A stretch of 64,000 nucleotides of DNA from Trematomus loennbergii (Eukaryota; Chordata; Actinopteri; Perciformes; Nototheniidae). The position numbers and the translations under genes were made by a program. This document shows, one piece after another, positions 24,422-36,626 of this stretch. The stretch is from the NCBI GenBank assembly GCA_012861695.1, contig JAAOOA010000181.1, positions 62,001 to 126,000 on the forward strand, given 5' to 3'. The notes beneath the pieces are model-generated. The model did no database searches. It saw nothing but the letters and a program-made list of their open reading frames with translations, and was not told the origin of the DNA. How positions within the stretch are numbered: position 1 is the first letter of the stretch; the number at the start of each line of letters is the position of its first letter.

Positions 24422-26030
24422 AGTGGACCTATCATGCTATATTTGAATAATATAGTAGAGGACCATACCTATATAAGGCATATTTATACTTTTTTTTTTT
24501 CAAAATACCAAACAGATCATGCATTTTAGCCATGCCTCATTTTGCTCAATTTGAAAAATGTTAGCTCTGTTTTTGCAAGGGTTGATTCTGTGAGCAACAG
24601 CACCATCTAGAGGCCTGGCATATGTACTACAGCGTCTCCAGCGCTTTCGAACGGCAATAGAGTGGCGAAGTCCCTCCCCTTCCGGTGGACCTCCATGGGA
24701 CCTTATTTCGGAAAAATTATTTATTGAAGTCAATGGAGAGAGAAAGATTATCTTTCGATCCCGTTTGAATTGTGCCACGAATTACACATATGATGTTTGT
24801 CAATTTAAAAGATAATTTTGCAAGTCAAAAAAAAAAAAATGTGTCGTAAAACTGTGAAGTAACACATTTGTTTGTGTGAAACGCTCAATGAACTACATCT
24901 CTGGTCAACAACACACGTCACCAAGATGGCCGTCACTACTGTCTTGTCAACAAAACGATTGACTACCCTCACTATCACCACAATGAAACACGTCCTGAAG
25001 AAAGTCATGCAAAGCTGCCTGCCTGCCTTCCTTTGATTCTCTCTGAACTGCCTGGTCTTTTTAATGTTTAATGTCAACCATTTGTGCAGATAGCATGAAG
25101 TAGAGAAGATCGCTAGCGTTAGCGTTAGCATTTCTCCCCCGGGCTTAAATTGTGTATTATAGAATGATCACACCGGTGACAGTACTCTTCAAAGGGTTCA
25201 CGAAATATGACTACTACTCTTGCTGTTTAACATTTTGGGTTACTTAATGTTACTTCATGTTAAGGCTAATACATATGACAAGGCTGTAATGCTAACTAAC
25301 GTGCTAGCTACTAGCTAACTTGATCAAGCCACTCCTGGTCCTTTCATCAGACGGGAAGCGAAAGAACGAGCAAGACCCATTGCTGGTATAATAACAACCT
25401 GGTACTAAGCACACAGGCATCTTGTTAAAGTTATCTTATCTTAGCCAGCGCCATATAGATAGATTCTATCTATATGGCGCTGATCTTAGCTATCCGGAGG
25501 AAAACAATTGTGACATCACTTACGCGACTCTGGGATTTGTAGTCTTTCTAGTTACGTATTTTTCCTAGTCTTATATTTCAACAGTTTTACAACAAACTGT
25601 GACTTTTTTGACATGGAAATTATTTTTTAAGATTGACAAACATCATATGTGTAATTCATGGCACAATTCAAATGGGATCGAAAGATAAGTTTTCTCTCTC
25701 CATTGACTTCATTACATTATTTTTCCGAAATAAGGTCCCATGGACCGGAAGTAGATGGGCGTGACTTCGCCACTCTATGCCCGTGGTTGTCTCCTCCTGA
25801 TTGGTGGAGTTGGCCCAATAGCCGTAGCGCCACTGTCCTGACGTCAGGACAGTGTTCAAATCTGGATCAGTTGTATCAGATCCGTTGCAGCCCCTTTTTT
25901 AGAGATTTGGGTATGGAGGAAAATAGAGAGGGTTGTGTTTTCCGACACTTGGTGAGTTCCCTGGAACACCGGGGACACATATTCATGTATAAAAGACGTA
26001 CAAAAGTGCATTTTGCATGATAGGTCCCCT
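24422..26030. mobile_element. 1.6-kb fold-back element with TTAA flanks
   Basis: Ends AGTGGACCTATCATGCTA and GCATGATAGGTCCCCT are inverted, with TTAA at 24418-24421 and 26031-26034. About 200 bp near 24640-24800 recurs inverted at 25600-25790 (around gtgtaattc..gcacaattcaaa), so single strands could fold. No transposase is seen. Its left flank is PHF20-like intron sequence while its right flank is the drc7 upstream block, so it sits exactly on a rearrangement junction. Confidence 0.75.
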
Positions 26031-26034
26031 TTAA

Positions 26035-26083
26035 AATACTTTATTTATTCTATTACGCTGTATATTTGAATTGTTTTTCTTAA
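26035..26083. repeat. Partial copy of the drc7 upstream block, left piece
   Basis: It matches 8453-8503 (aatactttatttattctattacgctgtatatttgaat). It is cut at the TTAA where the Kolobok-type element entered and continues at 29508. Confidence 0.75.
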
Positions 26084-29000
26084 AGGGCCCATGTCATGGC
26101 CATTTCCACTGATCATAATTCCATTGTTGAGGTATACTAAAATAGATTTATTCTGTGCAATTTTCCAAACTCACATTGGTTTCGCATACAGCATCTCTGT
26201 AAAGTATGTGTATTCAGCAGTATTCACTCTCTCCACTAAACGGCTCGTTGGAGCTCTTGCCCCCCCCTCCCTGTGAGCCTAGTGTGCTCCGATTGGTCAG
26301 CTCGGCCACTCTGTTCTGATTAGTCAACCACCAGAGAGGCTCCGCCCATGTCTAACAGTGCTTTTTTCGGCTCGATCTGAGCGGAACATCAGTCTTATAA
26401 TGGCGTCGGTACAGCCGTATATTTTATACGCTAACTAACCGAACTGTACCTACAACTGTTGTTATAGAAGAGTAAGTTATTTTTACCTGTAATAAACTAC
26501 TACTGTTTGATGAGAAATCAAATCATGGTTTGCTATATATGAATGATATGTTATAGGAGCAAATAATTCAGGGAAGAAAGGATAGGCCTACTAAGTATTT
26601 CCATCAAACTTTATTTTTAGAAATGTACAAAATGAACATAAATATACATATATACACGGTATATCATCCATTCCTCCCCGTTGTCGGCATCTTGCCTATC
26701 GCAGCCGGGGCTTTTTAGGACGAGGCATCAGTGTGGTAGTCCCGTCCCCGTCATGTATTGTCCGCCAGGATCTGGCTGGACGAAATCAAATGCAAATCAC
26801 AAAATATTAGAGAAACTTAGTTGTTTTAGATTCGTTAGTAGTAGTTGTGGTAGGAGTGTGGATCTATCTAATCCATCTATATAATCAACACAGTAAGCTT
26901 GCCAGCTAATATGCTAACCTAGCTTTCTTGTTTACCTTAGCAAACACGATATGAACGTTAGCTCGGACGAACGGCAACTATAATGGAGTGTAATAAAACT
27001 ACTATGAACAAAAGCTAGTGGTTCATATTAGGCTAGCAATAACGTGTTTATAATTGCAATCTTATATGGAAGTCTGCTACGTTCGGTCATTCATTGTAAC
27101 TGGCATGAATACATTGTTTTCCGCTAGCATGTATAGCTAGCCTCGTTAGTGTTACGGGTCCCCGATATGAGGACCACAGTAACGGTTATGATACCTGTAT
27201 CGTGCAGGTGAAAGAGAAGTAATGAGGACTCCTTGTGTTCAGTTTCCTTCCAGATTACTTCTCCTGAGGTTGTTTTATTACACAAAATCATATAAACATA
27301 TCAATTATCTTATGCATTTCAGTTTCGACTTACATTCCTCAATAACCATTCACATACCTTCACTCTGTCTGTATGTTACTCTTTTATGTGATAAACACAT
27401 ATGTCGAATTGAATTTCACATTCAATAAAATCTGTTGTACCTTAAATACATTTGTATACAGTATTAACCTGTATTAAATACTACTCTTCTTTTACTTTCA
27501 CTTAAAAGTAGTATTTCATGACCCCTCTAACCTGTCATGTTGACTATTTACCTTCTGCCATTAATGGCAGGTCACTAAAATGCATTACTGAAACATATTT
27601 AAGTGTAACAAACAACCTTACTGTTTTACCAACAGTAACTAACTTATAACCCTTACAAAGTACATATTTATTACAAACTCACAATCACTATACATGCATG
27701 TAAATACTCAGTGTACGGGAGGCTTCAGATATACTGACAAACTTGTATCCTTACTGCGTCAGACCACGTTGTCCCCAAAATGGCGCCGTACCGGGGAAGC
27801 TAGGCTAATACACTCACACCATTTAACGGTTTTACACATGTAAACAGCGGTACAAAGTCTTCTAACTGTTAGCGGGCCGTTACTATCTTCGCAAACCTTA
27901 TGGGGGATTCATTGTGATTTATGCACAGTTTACCAACCTGTATCGTGCAGGTGAAAGAGAAGTAATGAGGACACCTTGTGTTCAGTTTCCTTCCAGATTA
28001 CTTCTGAGGAAACCCCGGGAACGTCCGTCGCTTTAATCGGTACCCCGGAACCATTGAATCGAACACAAACGTTCCGCCTCACTACTCACTGCATCTATCG
28101 ACCCGTTAGTGAAATGAAAATAACAGATGTACAAAATAAAGGCATATTCTAACTCTAAATATAATACTTATTATAGTAATGTGGTCACACATCCCAGGGG
28201 TGCCACATTAGCTATACATGCTATCAGCGTACCTCGAAGGAAAGCCAACTGTAATGTACTGACCGTACGGTAAATCACCCGGAGTATACTGTATGAGTAT
28301 TCCGTGTGACTGCAGACATTCTCCTGCCATGACAAACATGTAAGGCCATCTGCTGACATTGTAGTTGATATATTTAAACGCTAGCAACGTTGTTAGCCCA
28401 GTAAACACTGTGTCAATGGCCTGTTTAGTGTAATAAAACCACTATGAATAAAAGCTAGTGATTCATATTAGGCTAGCAAGAACGTGTTTACAATTGCAAT
28501 CTTATACGGGTAGTCTGCTACATTCATTGTAGCTGGCATAACAAAAATGTTTTTCCGAGCAAACCCATGTCTAGCTCCGTTGGTTAGCTCGGTAGCATAC
28601 ACGCTACGCCAGCTATAATGTAATTACGTGTCGCGACTGACCGTACGGTAAATCACCCGGAGTATACTGTCTATGAGTATTTTGTGTGTGAATGCAGACA
28701 TTCTCCTGCTATGAGATACATGTACTGTATGCAAGGCCATCTGCTGATATTAGAGTTGATATATGGAAACGCTAGCAACTTAGTTAGCACAGTTAGCACT
28801 GTGTCAATGGCTTAGCAGTCCGACACACGTTTACACATTTAAACAGTCTTGTTTGATAAATACACAAATAGCAATGCAAACTTACAGGTTGTGTACCCGA
28901 ATCTTCCCCTGCTCCAAACGGTCCAAACAAACTAGGAATAGCATCGTCCTTCAGTTTCAAATGCTGTGCATATCCGGCCTCAAACTGGGCAATGTTTTGG

Positions 29001-29503
29001 AAGCTTTCGTCTGTGAAATGCCGCGCACACAGTAACGTTCTTCGAACCTCTGAAGGAACAGTGTTAAAAAGACATTTCAACCACTGACTTCGTCGTGGTT
29101 CTTCCGTCGGTAGGACAAACAGCTCAGATTTCTCCTCACATTTCAGGAAACAGGTCCTTGGCATTGGCATGACTGGATCGATTGTGAACTGAACCAGAGC
29201 TTCCAACAGTAAATGTTAGGCTGGCAGAGGGTGCGGCCAGCGCCGCTGGGTGTGGCCATAGCTCTTCCGGATTGGTCGATTTTGTTCCGGGTACCGCATG
29301 ACATCATGCGGTACCCGGAAGAATCAAATGAGCAGTGACGTATCTCCAACGAGGCGTTTTGGGGAGGTATTTTCTGTGTTAGAGTTTTACTCGCTACAGG
29401 GTGTACTTTGAGGGTTTTGACTCTGCACACCGTTTACATGCATAAAAACCTTCATAACACACAAGGGGACGGGTAATAACCGGAAAAGCATGACATGGGC
29501 CCT
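26084..29503. mobile_element. Kolobok-type DNA transposon with THAP exon
   Basis: Ends AGGGCCCATGTCATGGCC and GCATGACATGGGCCCT are inverted, and TTAA is duplicated at 26080-26083 and 29504-29507. The unoccupied target, one TTAA in the same context, exists at 8500-8503 and 53357-53360. TTAA targets plus a THAP-domain gene are hallmarks of Kolobok. The interior has self-duplicated pieces (27190-27240 with 27945-28010; 28258-28345 with 28638-28720; 26985-27075 with 28425-28515). No full transposase was found, so it is probably non-autonomous. Confidence 0.8.
28886..29206 (-). CDS. THAP-domain exon of the Kolobok-type element
   Basis: The minus strand encodes MPRTCFLKC (from about 29164), a conserved W near SQWLKC, and CARHF: C-x3-C-x36-C-x2-H fits the zinc-binding THAP rule (C-x2-4-C-x35-53-C-x2-H). 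The exon closes at a good donor, CCT|gtaagt (minus strand). THAP domains bind DNA and, in P and Kolobok elements, recognise the transposon ends. No downstream transposase exon was recognised, so only the DNA-binding part is left. Confidence 0.75.
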
Positions 29504-29507
29504 TTAA

Positions 29508-29940
29508 GTTACAAATGTATCCCTTATGTTACCTTAACAGTAGAGCTAATTGTTATTGTAACACTAGCTAGAGGTGGAAGAAGTATCAAATAATTTACTT
29601 TAGTAAAAGTAGCAATACTTTTACAGTTTAAAAATACTATACTGCTGCTATAACACTACTTTAAAATGAGACAGTACTCGAGTCAATATACTTAGTAACA
29701 TTACACCACTGAAGCTAACGTTAGCCTAATTCAAATTGAAAAACTCCAAAGGTGTATGAAAGTGACCGTTGATTGTTCACGCCGGTGTTAATGTCTTCAT
29801 TCATTAATTGTTTTAAGTTAAGATGGACCTAATTGTGTCAAAGCACATGAATTATATCTGTGAAAATAAAACACTAATGCATGCAGCAAAAAGTGTTGCA
29901 ACTACATACATGTCGGTGTAAAGTAACTTAGTACATTTAC
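29508..29940. repeat. Partial copy of the drc7 upstream block, right piece
   Basis: It matches 8504-8935 and 53361-53780 (ttacaaatgtatcccttatg, gctaacgttagcctaattcaa, aagatggacct). It breaks up near 29940. Confidence 0.8.
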
Positions 29941-30358
29941 TTTAGCCTGTCGCTGAGGGGCAGTATTTTTACAGTGTTGTTGATCTCCAAAGAGAACAGA
30001 TGTATTATCAGGTTTAGCCTCGGGGTTGTTCTATTGTTGTGCTGCTTCAGCCTTTCTAACTATATGCAAACACATAATGATTTGAACTTTATATCTGATA
30101 ACTGTAAGCACCAAACATGCGTGACAGCAATCTGCTCACTCACATGCCCTTATTTATCATACTAGAATTGAATTAAAAAAACATAGAAGACAAAAAATAA
30201 ACTATTAAGCAATACTACAATGTACAAATACTCAGTAACCAGTAAAAGTCCTGCATGTAACATAATTTTGAATGAACAAGGGTATAAGCAAAAAAGTGCC
30301 GACACTGCTGCAGTTTGACATTTCATTTCATGGTTCTTTATAACGCTAGAGTTGCTTG
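29941..30358. repeat. Duplicated AT-rich block
   Basis: The part at 29972-30180 recurs at 31228-31372 and continues at 32020-32080 (cagtgttgttgatctccaaagag, tatgcaaacac), with a LINE fragment inserted in the second copy. It is more distantly related to 1480-1580. No gene. Confidence 0.65.
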
Positions 30359-30688
30359 TCCGGCAGTGGCTCAGTCAGTAGGGGCTTGGACTGTGAGCTG
30401 TAGGGTCACCGGTTCAAGTCCCCGACCAGACCTAAATATGGAGTGTGGACTGGTACTTGGAGAGGTCCCAGTTCACCTCCTGCCCTGCTGTGGTGCCCTT
30501 GAGCAAGGCAGCGGACACCCCCCTTCCCCCTCACTCCCATTGCTCCCCGGGCGCTGTACAATAGCTGCCCACTGCTCCTAGTACTACTCCTGGTACTAGG
30601 ATGGGTTAAATGCAGAGAACACATGTCACTGTGTGTGCTGTGTGCTCTGCATGTGTGACCATTAAAGAGGGTTTCATCCCTCCCAATT
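30359..30688 (+). mobile_element. tRNA-derived SINE, forward copy
   Basis: It starts CCGGCAGTGGCTCAGTCAGT (box A), has GGTTCAAGTCCCC (box B) at about 30411, a GC-rich body (tgccctgctgtggtgcccttg) and a tail around ttaaagagggtttcatccct. It is the same family as 15812-16126. No tRNA fold beyond the head is claimed. Confidence 0.9.
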
Positions 30689-31372
30689 CTATAACTCTAT
30701 CTATATCATGAAAAGCTTGGAAACTGGTGACAATATTAATACTGAAGCACTACAACTATTAAGACAGCTAGAACTAAATTATTTCCATAAATAGTGCAGA
30801 CGTCTCAAAAGTACAAGCTACTGTCGCAGTAATGTATTTACTCTGGTTTTTCTAGTATATGTTTGGTATTTAAATGATGTACATGTACGGGAATATTTAT
30901 GATTTAGGAGTGTATTTAGTATATTGTAAATATAAAGTATAATACTATCAAGAATAATTGCAGTATCATACTACAAAACATCTTTACAGTATCAAACTGT
31001 AACCAAAAGAGTAAAGCTGTACTCTAACATATCTTTACAATAAAGGTACTGTTACACCCACTGTACCCATTGTACTGTTAACTGGGAATATACAATGAAA
31101 TGTCTAACAGGGTGTTTACAATTATATCATAACATATAGACTTAAGGAGCAAGTATTGTGCATTACCTTACCTTATAATCACAAAATGTTGTGCTTACAT
31201 AATTACTTACATAATGTGGTATTTTGACAGTGTTGTTGATCTCCAAAGAGAACAGATGTATTGTCAGGTGTAGCCTCGGGGTTGTTCTATTGTTGAGCTG
31301 CTTCAGCCTTCCTAACTATATGCAAACAGAGTGATTTGAATGTTTTATCTGAAATCTGTAAGCACCAAACAT
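30689..31372. other. AT-rich mosaic, no gene
   Basis: 31012-31372 is a diverged copy of 1250-1580 and 40770-41110. The earlier part shows nothing recognisable. Confidence 0.5.
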
Positions 31373-32016
31373 CAGAATCAGAATCAGAATCAGAAACGGG
31401 TTTATTGCCATTTGACTTCATGTCATAAAATATAAATCAAAAAGTACACAGATAGCGAACTATATTAAGAACACTGTAAAACAATATGGATAGATAGCAA
31501 TAAAATAAAGCAGTAATTTACAGCGAAATAGAATGCAGTGAATTATAGAATATGAAATATGTGCAGTAACCAATATTTGAACAATATTTGAACATTGTGT
31601 GCATTAATGTAATGCGTATAGAGTCTGCGTTATGACTGAGGTAAAGTGTCAGTGGGGGGGCCGGGCCTTGTTTAAGAGGCCGGTAGCGGAGGGGAAGAAA
31701 CTGTTCTAGTGGGGATGATCGTGTTGAAGGCAGAGCTGAAGTCCACAAACAGGATCCTGGCGTAGGTTCCTGCTGTGTCCAGGTGCTGGAGGAGGAAGTG
31801 AAGGGCCATGTTGGCAGCGTCGTCCACAGACCTGTTGGCTCTGTAGGCGAACTGCAGGGGGTCCAGGATGGGGTCTGTGATGGATTTTAGGTGGGACAGG
31901 ACAAGGCCCTCAAAGGACTTCATAACCACAGAGGTCAGGGCGACGGGTCTGTAGTCATTTAATCCTGTGATCCTTGTTTTCTTGGGAACTGGGATGATGG
32001 TGGACAGCTGGTGGAC
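31373..32016 (-). mobile_element. LINE fragment (RT domain joined to 3' tail), minus strand
   Basis: The left end is the tail: four cagaat units followed by acgggtttattgcc. At 31672-31929 the minus strand encodes [25 protein letters not shown] and [14 protein letters not shown], the RT fingers and first catalytic Asp block ([10 protein letters not shown]) of an L2/Rex-like LINE. The frame then jumps straight to tail sequence, so the YADD half and C-terminus were deleted. Confidence 0.85.
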
Positions 32017-32671
32017 AGCTGTCTGCTCATTCTCATGCCATTATTCATGAAACTAGACCTGGACTAAAAAAACATAAAGAACAATGAAGCAAATATAATT
32101 TGTTCTCATAGTTTATATTTTTTAATCTTGAATATCAAGCCATGCCAGAGACATGGATCTAGAGATGGAAATGCTAGTCTGCTTTTCGTTCCACCACTCT
32201 TGTCCGGACTCAAATACAGTGGAGGAAATACTTATTTGATCCATTGCCGATTTTGTACGTTTACCCACTTACAAAGAAATTAACAGTCTATCATTTTAAT
32301 GGTAGGTTTATTTGACTAATAAGAGACAGAATATAAAAAAGGATATCCAGAAATGTACATCATATAAGAGATATCAATGAATTTGCATTTAATTGTGGGA
32401 AATAAGTATTTGATCCCCTTGCAACCAACAAGAATTCTGGCTCCCACAGACCGGTTACATAAGTCCATTTCCTTTAAGAAAGTACTCCTAATATCAACTT
32501 GTTACCTGTATAAAAGACACCTGTCCACAGAATCAATCAATCAGATTCCAACCTCTCCACCATGGGCAAGACCAAAGAGCTGTCTAAGGAACTCAGGGAC
32601 AAGATCTTAGACCTGCACAAGGCTGGGATTGGCTACAAGACCATCAGAAAGCAGCTTGGTGAGAAGGAGTC

Positions 32672-33068
32672 AAGGCAAGGCAAGGCAAGGCAAGTTTATT
32701 TATATAGCACCTTTCAACACAAGGTAATTCAAAGTGCTTTACAAAAATGGAAGACATTGTAAAAATGGCATTTAAAATCAGTCATTAAAAAGAAAAGATA
32801 ATAAAATAAACATTAAAAGAAAAAAAATACATGGATAAAAGTTACAGTGCAGTTTAAGATGTGAATAGTTCAATTAAAAGCAGCGGCAAAAAGAAAAGTC
32901 TTCAGCCTGGATTTAAAAGTAGTAAGAGTTGCAGCGGACCTGCAGGTTTCTGGGAGTTTGTTCCAGATATTTGGAGCATAATAACTGAACGCTGCTTCTC
33001 CATGTTTAGTTCTGACTCTGGGGACAGAAAGCTGACCAGTCCCTGAAGACCTGAGAGTTCTGGACATG
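32672..33068 (-). mobile_element. 5'-truncated LINE end inserted in the Tc1
   Basis: On the minus strand the frame ends with FSYYAPNIWNKLPETCRSA and LTTFKSRLKTFLF, the conserved C-terminus of teleost LINE RT proteins. A 3' UTR follows, ending in (TTGCC)n (plus strand aaggcaaggcaaggcaagg at 32674). The repeat end is the retroposition start point. Confidence 0.8.
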
Positions 33069-33849
33069 CAACTGTCAACTGTTTGTGCGATTATTCGTGA
33101 ATAGAAGAAAGACAAAATGAGCATCAATGGCCCTCGGTCTGGGGCTCCACACAAGATCTCATCCCTTAGGGTATTGATGATCTTGAGAAAGGTGAGGTAT
33201 CAGCCAAGAACTACACGGGAGGAACTTGTTAATGATTTCAAGGCAGCTGGGCCCCCTTATGAAACAAAAATATATTGTAATATATTGGTAAATATAATAC
33301 AATATATTGGATCATACATTTCCATATATGGGAAAGTAGTCCTTATATTTTTAAATATATTGCAATATATGCATGGACCATGTATGGCTATATTGATACA
33401 TATAAAAAAAATATATTGCAATGAAAACAAAAACTGCACTATACATTTATATGTAATAGTTTTATTGAAACACTCATTTATCTTTCATGAGTTTACATAA
33501 AATTGAACAGATATTCATAAACAGTTATCTCACTTCGTTTTGTATAGTTACCCACTTTATATATGAACATATGTTTGATGGTAGCCTACATATAAAAAAG
33601 TACAAATTGTCCATTGAATGATGGAAAATAATATACAGTTTATAAATATATATAGACACACACATATATGCACGCATATATATATGCATATATGCACGCA
33701 CAATATATATTCATATATGCGTGCATATATGCACGCATATATATATTCATATATATATATATATATAAATATATATATATGCATATATGCACGCATAATA
33801 TATGAATATATGAACGCATATATATCTATGCATATATTACGGCCGACCG

Positions 33850-35022
33850 GCTATTTGGAGTGGAACGCACCCACGGCAGACAGCCCAAACAGTATTCGAA
33901 TGCGCCACTTCCGGCTGATTTTGGGGAGCCCCCCCCCCTCTCCAGCAATATATTGATCTGATTGGCAGATTCAAATCTGCGTTGCTGCCTCTGTCTGTTG
34001 ATTCTGTCGCTGAGCCTGAGTGTCAAAGAGAAAGCATTCATCAGGTGCTTCGAAACGGAAAATTAAAAAGAACGAGAGGAAAATACAGCACCAGAGTCAG
34101 GTATGTGTGTGAGCATTTAAAACTATTTTAAATTGAAATAATTCTGCATGTACACTATAAGTAGTCTAGTTGCTTAATCCGTATGTCCCGTCTCTCGGCA
34201 CTACACCAGCTACATTAGCTAACGTTAGTTAAATTAGCTATGTTAGTTCCTCGTGTATGAGTGTATAACCGGTCCGCAGCTTTGTGAACATTCAATTTAG
34301 AAGATTTTCGATGTTACAGTCAACTGAAGTCGACCCAAAACAGCCAAAAATAGCGGACCTTTAGATCGCTAACATTTTAGCATAAGTCAATGGAGTTTAA
34401 CATAGCGAAAACTAGCCCCACGGCTAACGGACATTTTCTGACTGGTGACGATGATGAGCTAGTTAAGTAATGTAACCACAGTTAGTCTATGTCTTGTAAA
34501 TTCCCTTGTTCTCCTTGATCTGCATTATATCGTTCGTGTTTTAGTCAGGCACATTTAGGGACAGCTAAAGTAGTTCAGCTACGGGTCTTCGAGCTGGTTA
34601 CACATGTGCGTTCAGGACATTATTGCGCATCGTCACATGCATAATTACCATCGTCACAGAGAGAATGCGTTCGTGAAGAATGTGAGCATATATGCAGATC
34701 TTTAGTGTTGGTAATGTTATAAAATTGTATGCATAGTGTCCTGCTGAGTCAGTGTGTTAATGAGTCTTGATGTCCCGTTTTTAGTTTCTATGTTGTTCAG
34801 AAATTGAGCTAATGCTAGCTAGTTAGCTAAGTTAAGCTATGATAGTGTGTGGATGAGATGCTAACTTAGCTTTTATTAGCCGTGTTTGAAACGTGTCTAA
34901 TGTGTTTTAGCAACAATTAGTATTGCTGTTGCTTATTATTAATAACCATCGTCTGGTTAGTTATTGTAATTTGAACCTTATTTCTATTTCTGTGATTTTG
35001 CAGAAACCATTCATTCATTCTT
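33850..35022. other. Non-repetitive core of the 5.2-kb element
   Basis: A moderately GC-rich start (ggccgaccggctatttggag) looks like a 5' untranslated exon ending CAGAGTCAG|gtatgtg at 34100. The rest is AT-rich with repeated gctagctagttagcta. No ORF of note was found. It could be the promoter side of a lost gene carried by the element. Confidence 0.3.
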
Positions 35023-35378
35023 GAAACCAGCTCGAGTGCGCTAGAATTTGAAAATACACAGCCGGAAAAAATCTGCCACTTCCTACAGAGCCCCTCCTCC
35101 AACACACACGAACGCGCACATGACCAATGAGGGCACGAGATAAGTTTGTGCACAGATGGAAGGCTGACAGGCAGGTAGGCCATCCAGTCATTTCAGCCGG
35201 GCCGGCTAAAATGATTGGTCGTGCTTTTTACAGTACACGGCTTCCACAGATGATTTTTTTATGGATTTTTTGTCAAAGCACTTCAGATATTCATTGCTAT
35301 CGGGATGTTAAGAGCATTCCATGGAATATAACAAAAAGTGTATCTCGAGCCGGTTTCTCAAACTTACCTACCCCACCT
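35023..35378 (+). mobile_element. TTAA-type MITE, copy 2 of 3
   Basis: It matches 21419-21799 from gaaaccagctcgag onward; the left terminal repeat is gone. The right end ACCTACCCCACCT is followed by TTAA at 35379-35382. Confidence 0.8.
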
Positions 35379-36610
35379 TTAAAGATGAATGCAATTACAT
35401 TTAAAAAAGTTTTAAACAGAACTGTTACAGATGCAGATGCTTGGTCCAAATTCCATAAAATATACCAACCAGTAGCGCCACACTCAGACGAAAATGTACA
35501 AAGCCTATTCTTCCACTATTTGTATTCCCACATTATTCACCAAGCCAGCCCATGCTTTAATATAGATATTATGGATATTGTTATAATTCCTGCTGTCTTT
35601 TGTGAACTTCTAATTATTTGTAATTGTTCTGTTCCACAGATGCTGTAGTAAACCACCATCCAGGGACCAAGACATCAGATATAAGAACATCCATTAACAC
35701 AAGAATTTGTGAGTAAAGGCACGAAAAAAACAAGATTGACGATCAAATAGGGTACAAGACTGTTTTTTTGGCCCTGTTCCGGACCTTGTTTTAATGAGTG
35801 ATCAGCTCATGTTTAAAGTTGTCACCAGGTGAAACAAAAAACAAGATTGTTAAATAGGATAACAGACTGCTCTTTTTGGCCCTGTATGAAATAACAATGC
35901 ATCATTTATTAACTATACCTATACAAAATGTAATACATTTTCCCTTCATTATGTAATAACACCTCCTTTTGTAATAATTTGCCCATTATGTAGTAAACAA
36001 GTTCAATGCAAATATGTAATACATGTCGCCACATTTTGAAATATATTATTACATATTGCTGTGGTTATTACAAAATGAGTTGCAAACAATAACATTACAA
36101 CTGTTTATTTATTTATTCAACCATGAATCATCCTTACTCATAATTTAAAAATACTTCAGTAGAATATCTTTCATTGGCCAAAACTAGATCAAGTGTTACC
36201 ATATTCATTAGCCAACATGTATATCAACATCAATTTTGGGATATATTTACAGTTTGGTTATGGTTACATAATGAATATTACAGTTTTTTAAAAGGGCAAC
36301 TCACGCATTTTGTAATAACCATTGCAAAATGTAATAATTTATTACAAAATGCAGGGAATTTATTTTATATTGCGTTCAGGCTGTTACAGAATGCAGCAGA
36401 TTATTACAAAATGTGGGTTTTATTACATAATTACATAAAAATGTTCTTGAGTCATTACATAATGTGTTGTTTATAGGCCTTTTCTTTTATTCTTTCCTTG
36501 TCCTTCTTTTAATGAGTATTTTGATAACTGTTACACATTGATAGAAAAAAACAAATTAAGCTTCTCATTATTCAGACTCAGCTCTCAGCGCTTAAGCTTC
36601 TTTTAAATGT
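35379..36610. other. Unrecognised AT-rich stretch
   Basis: A frame at 35385-35648 (from KMNAITFKKVLNRTVTD) is open after the MITE but resembles no family I know. 35880-36470 is rich in ttattacaaaatg/gtaataa phrases, a low-complexity pattern. No firm gene. Confidence 0.35.
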
Positions 36611-36626
36611 TGATAAAACCAAGGTA

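Noticed and set aside
30359..30431. tRNA gene
   Set aside because: A and B boxes are present, but the sequence is followed by a SINE body, recurs inverted at 16.1 kb, and lacks a convincing cloverleaf.
33117..33500. 127-codon ORF starting in Tc1 sequence
   Set aside because: It reads from a Tc1 transposase piece into the AT-rich insert; the join is at the insertion boundary.
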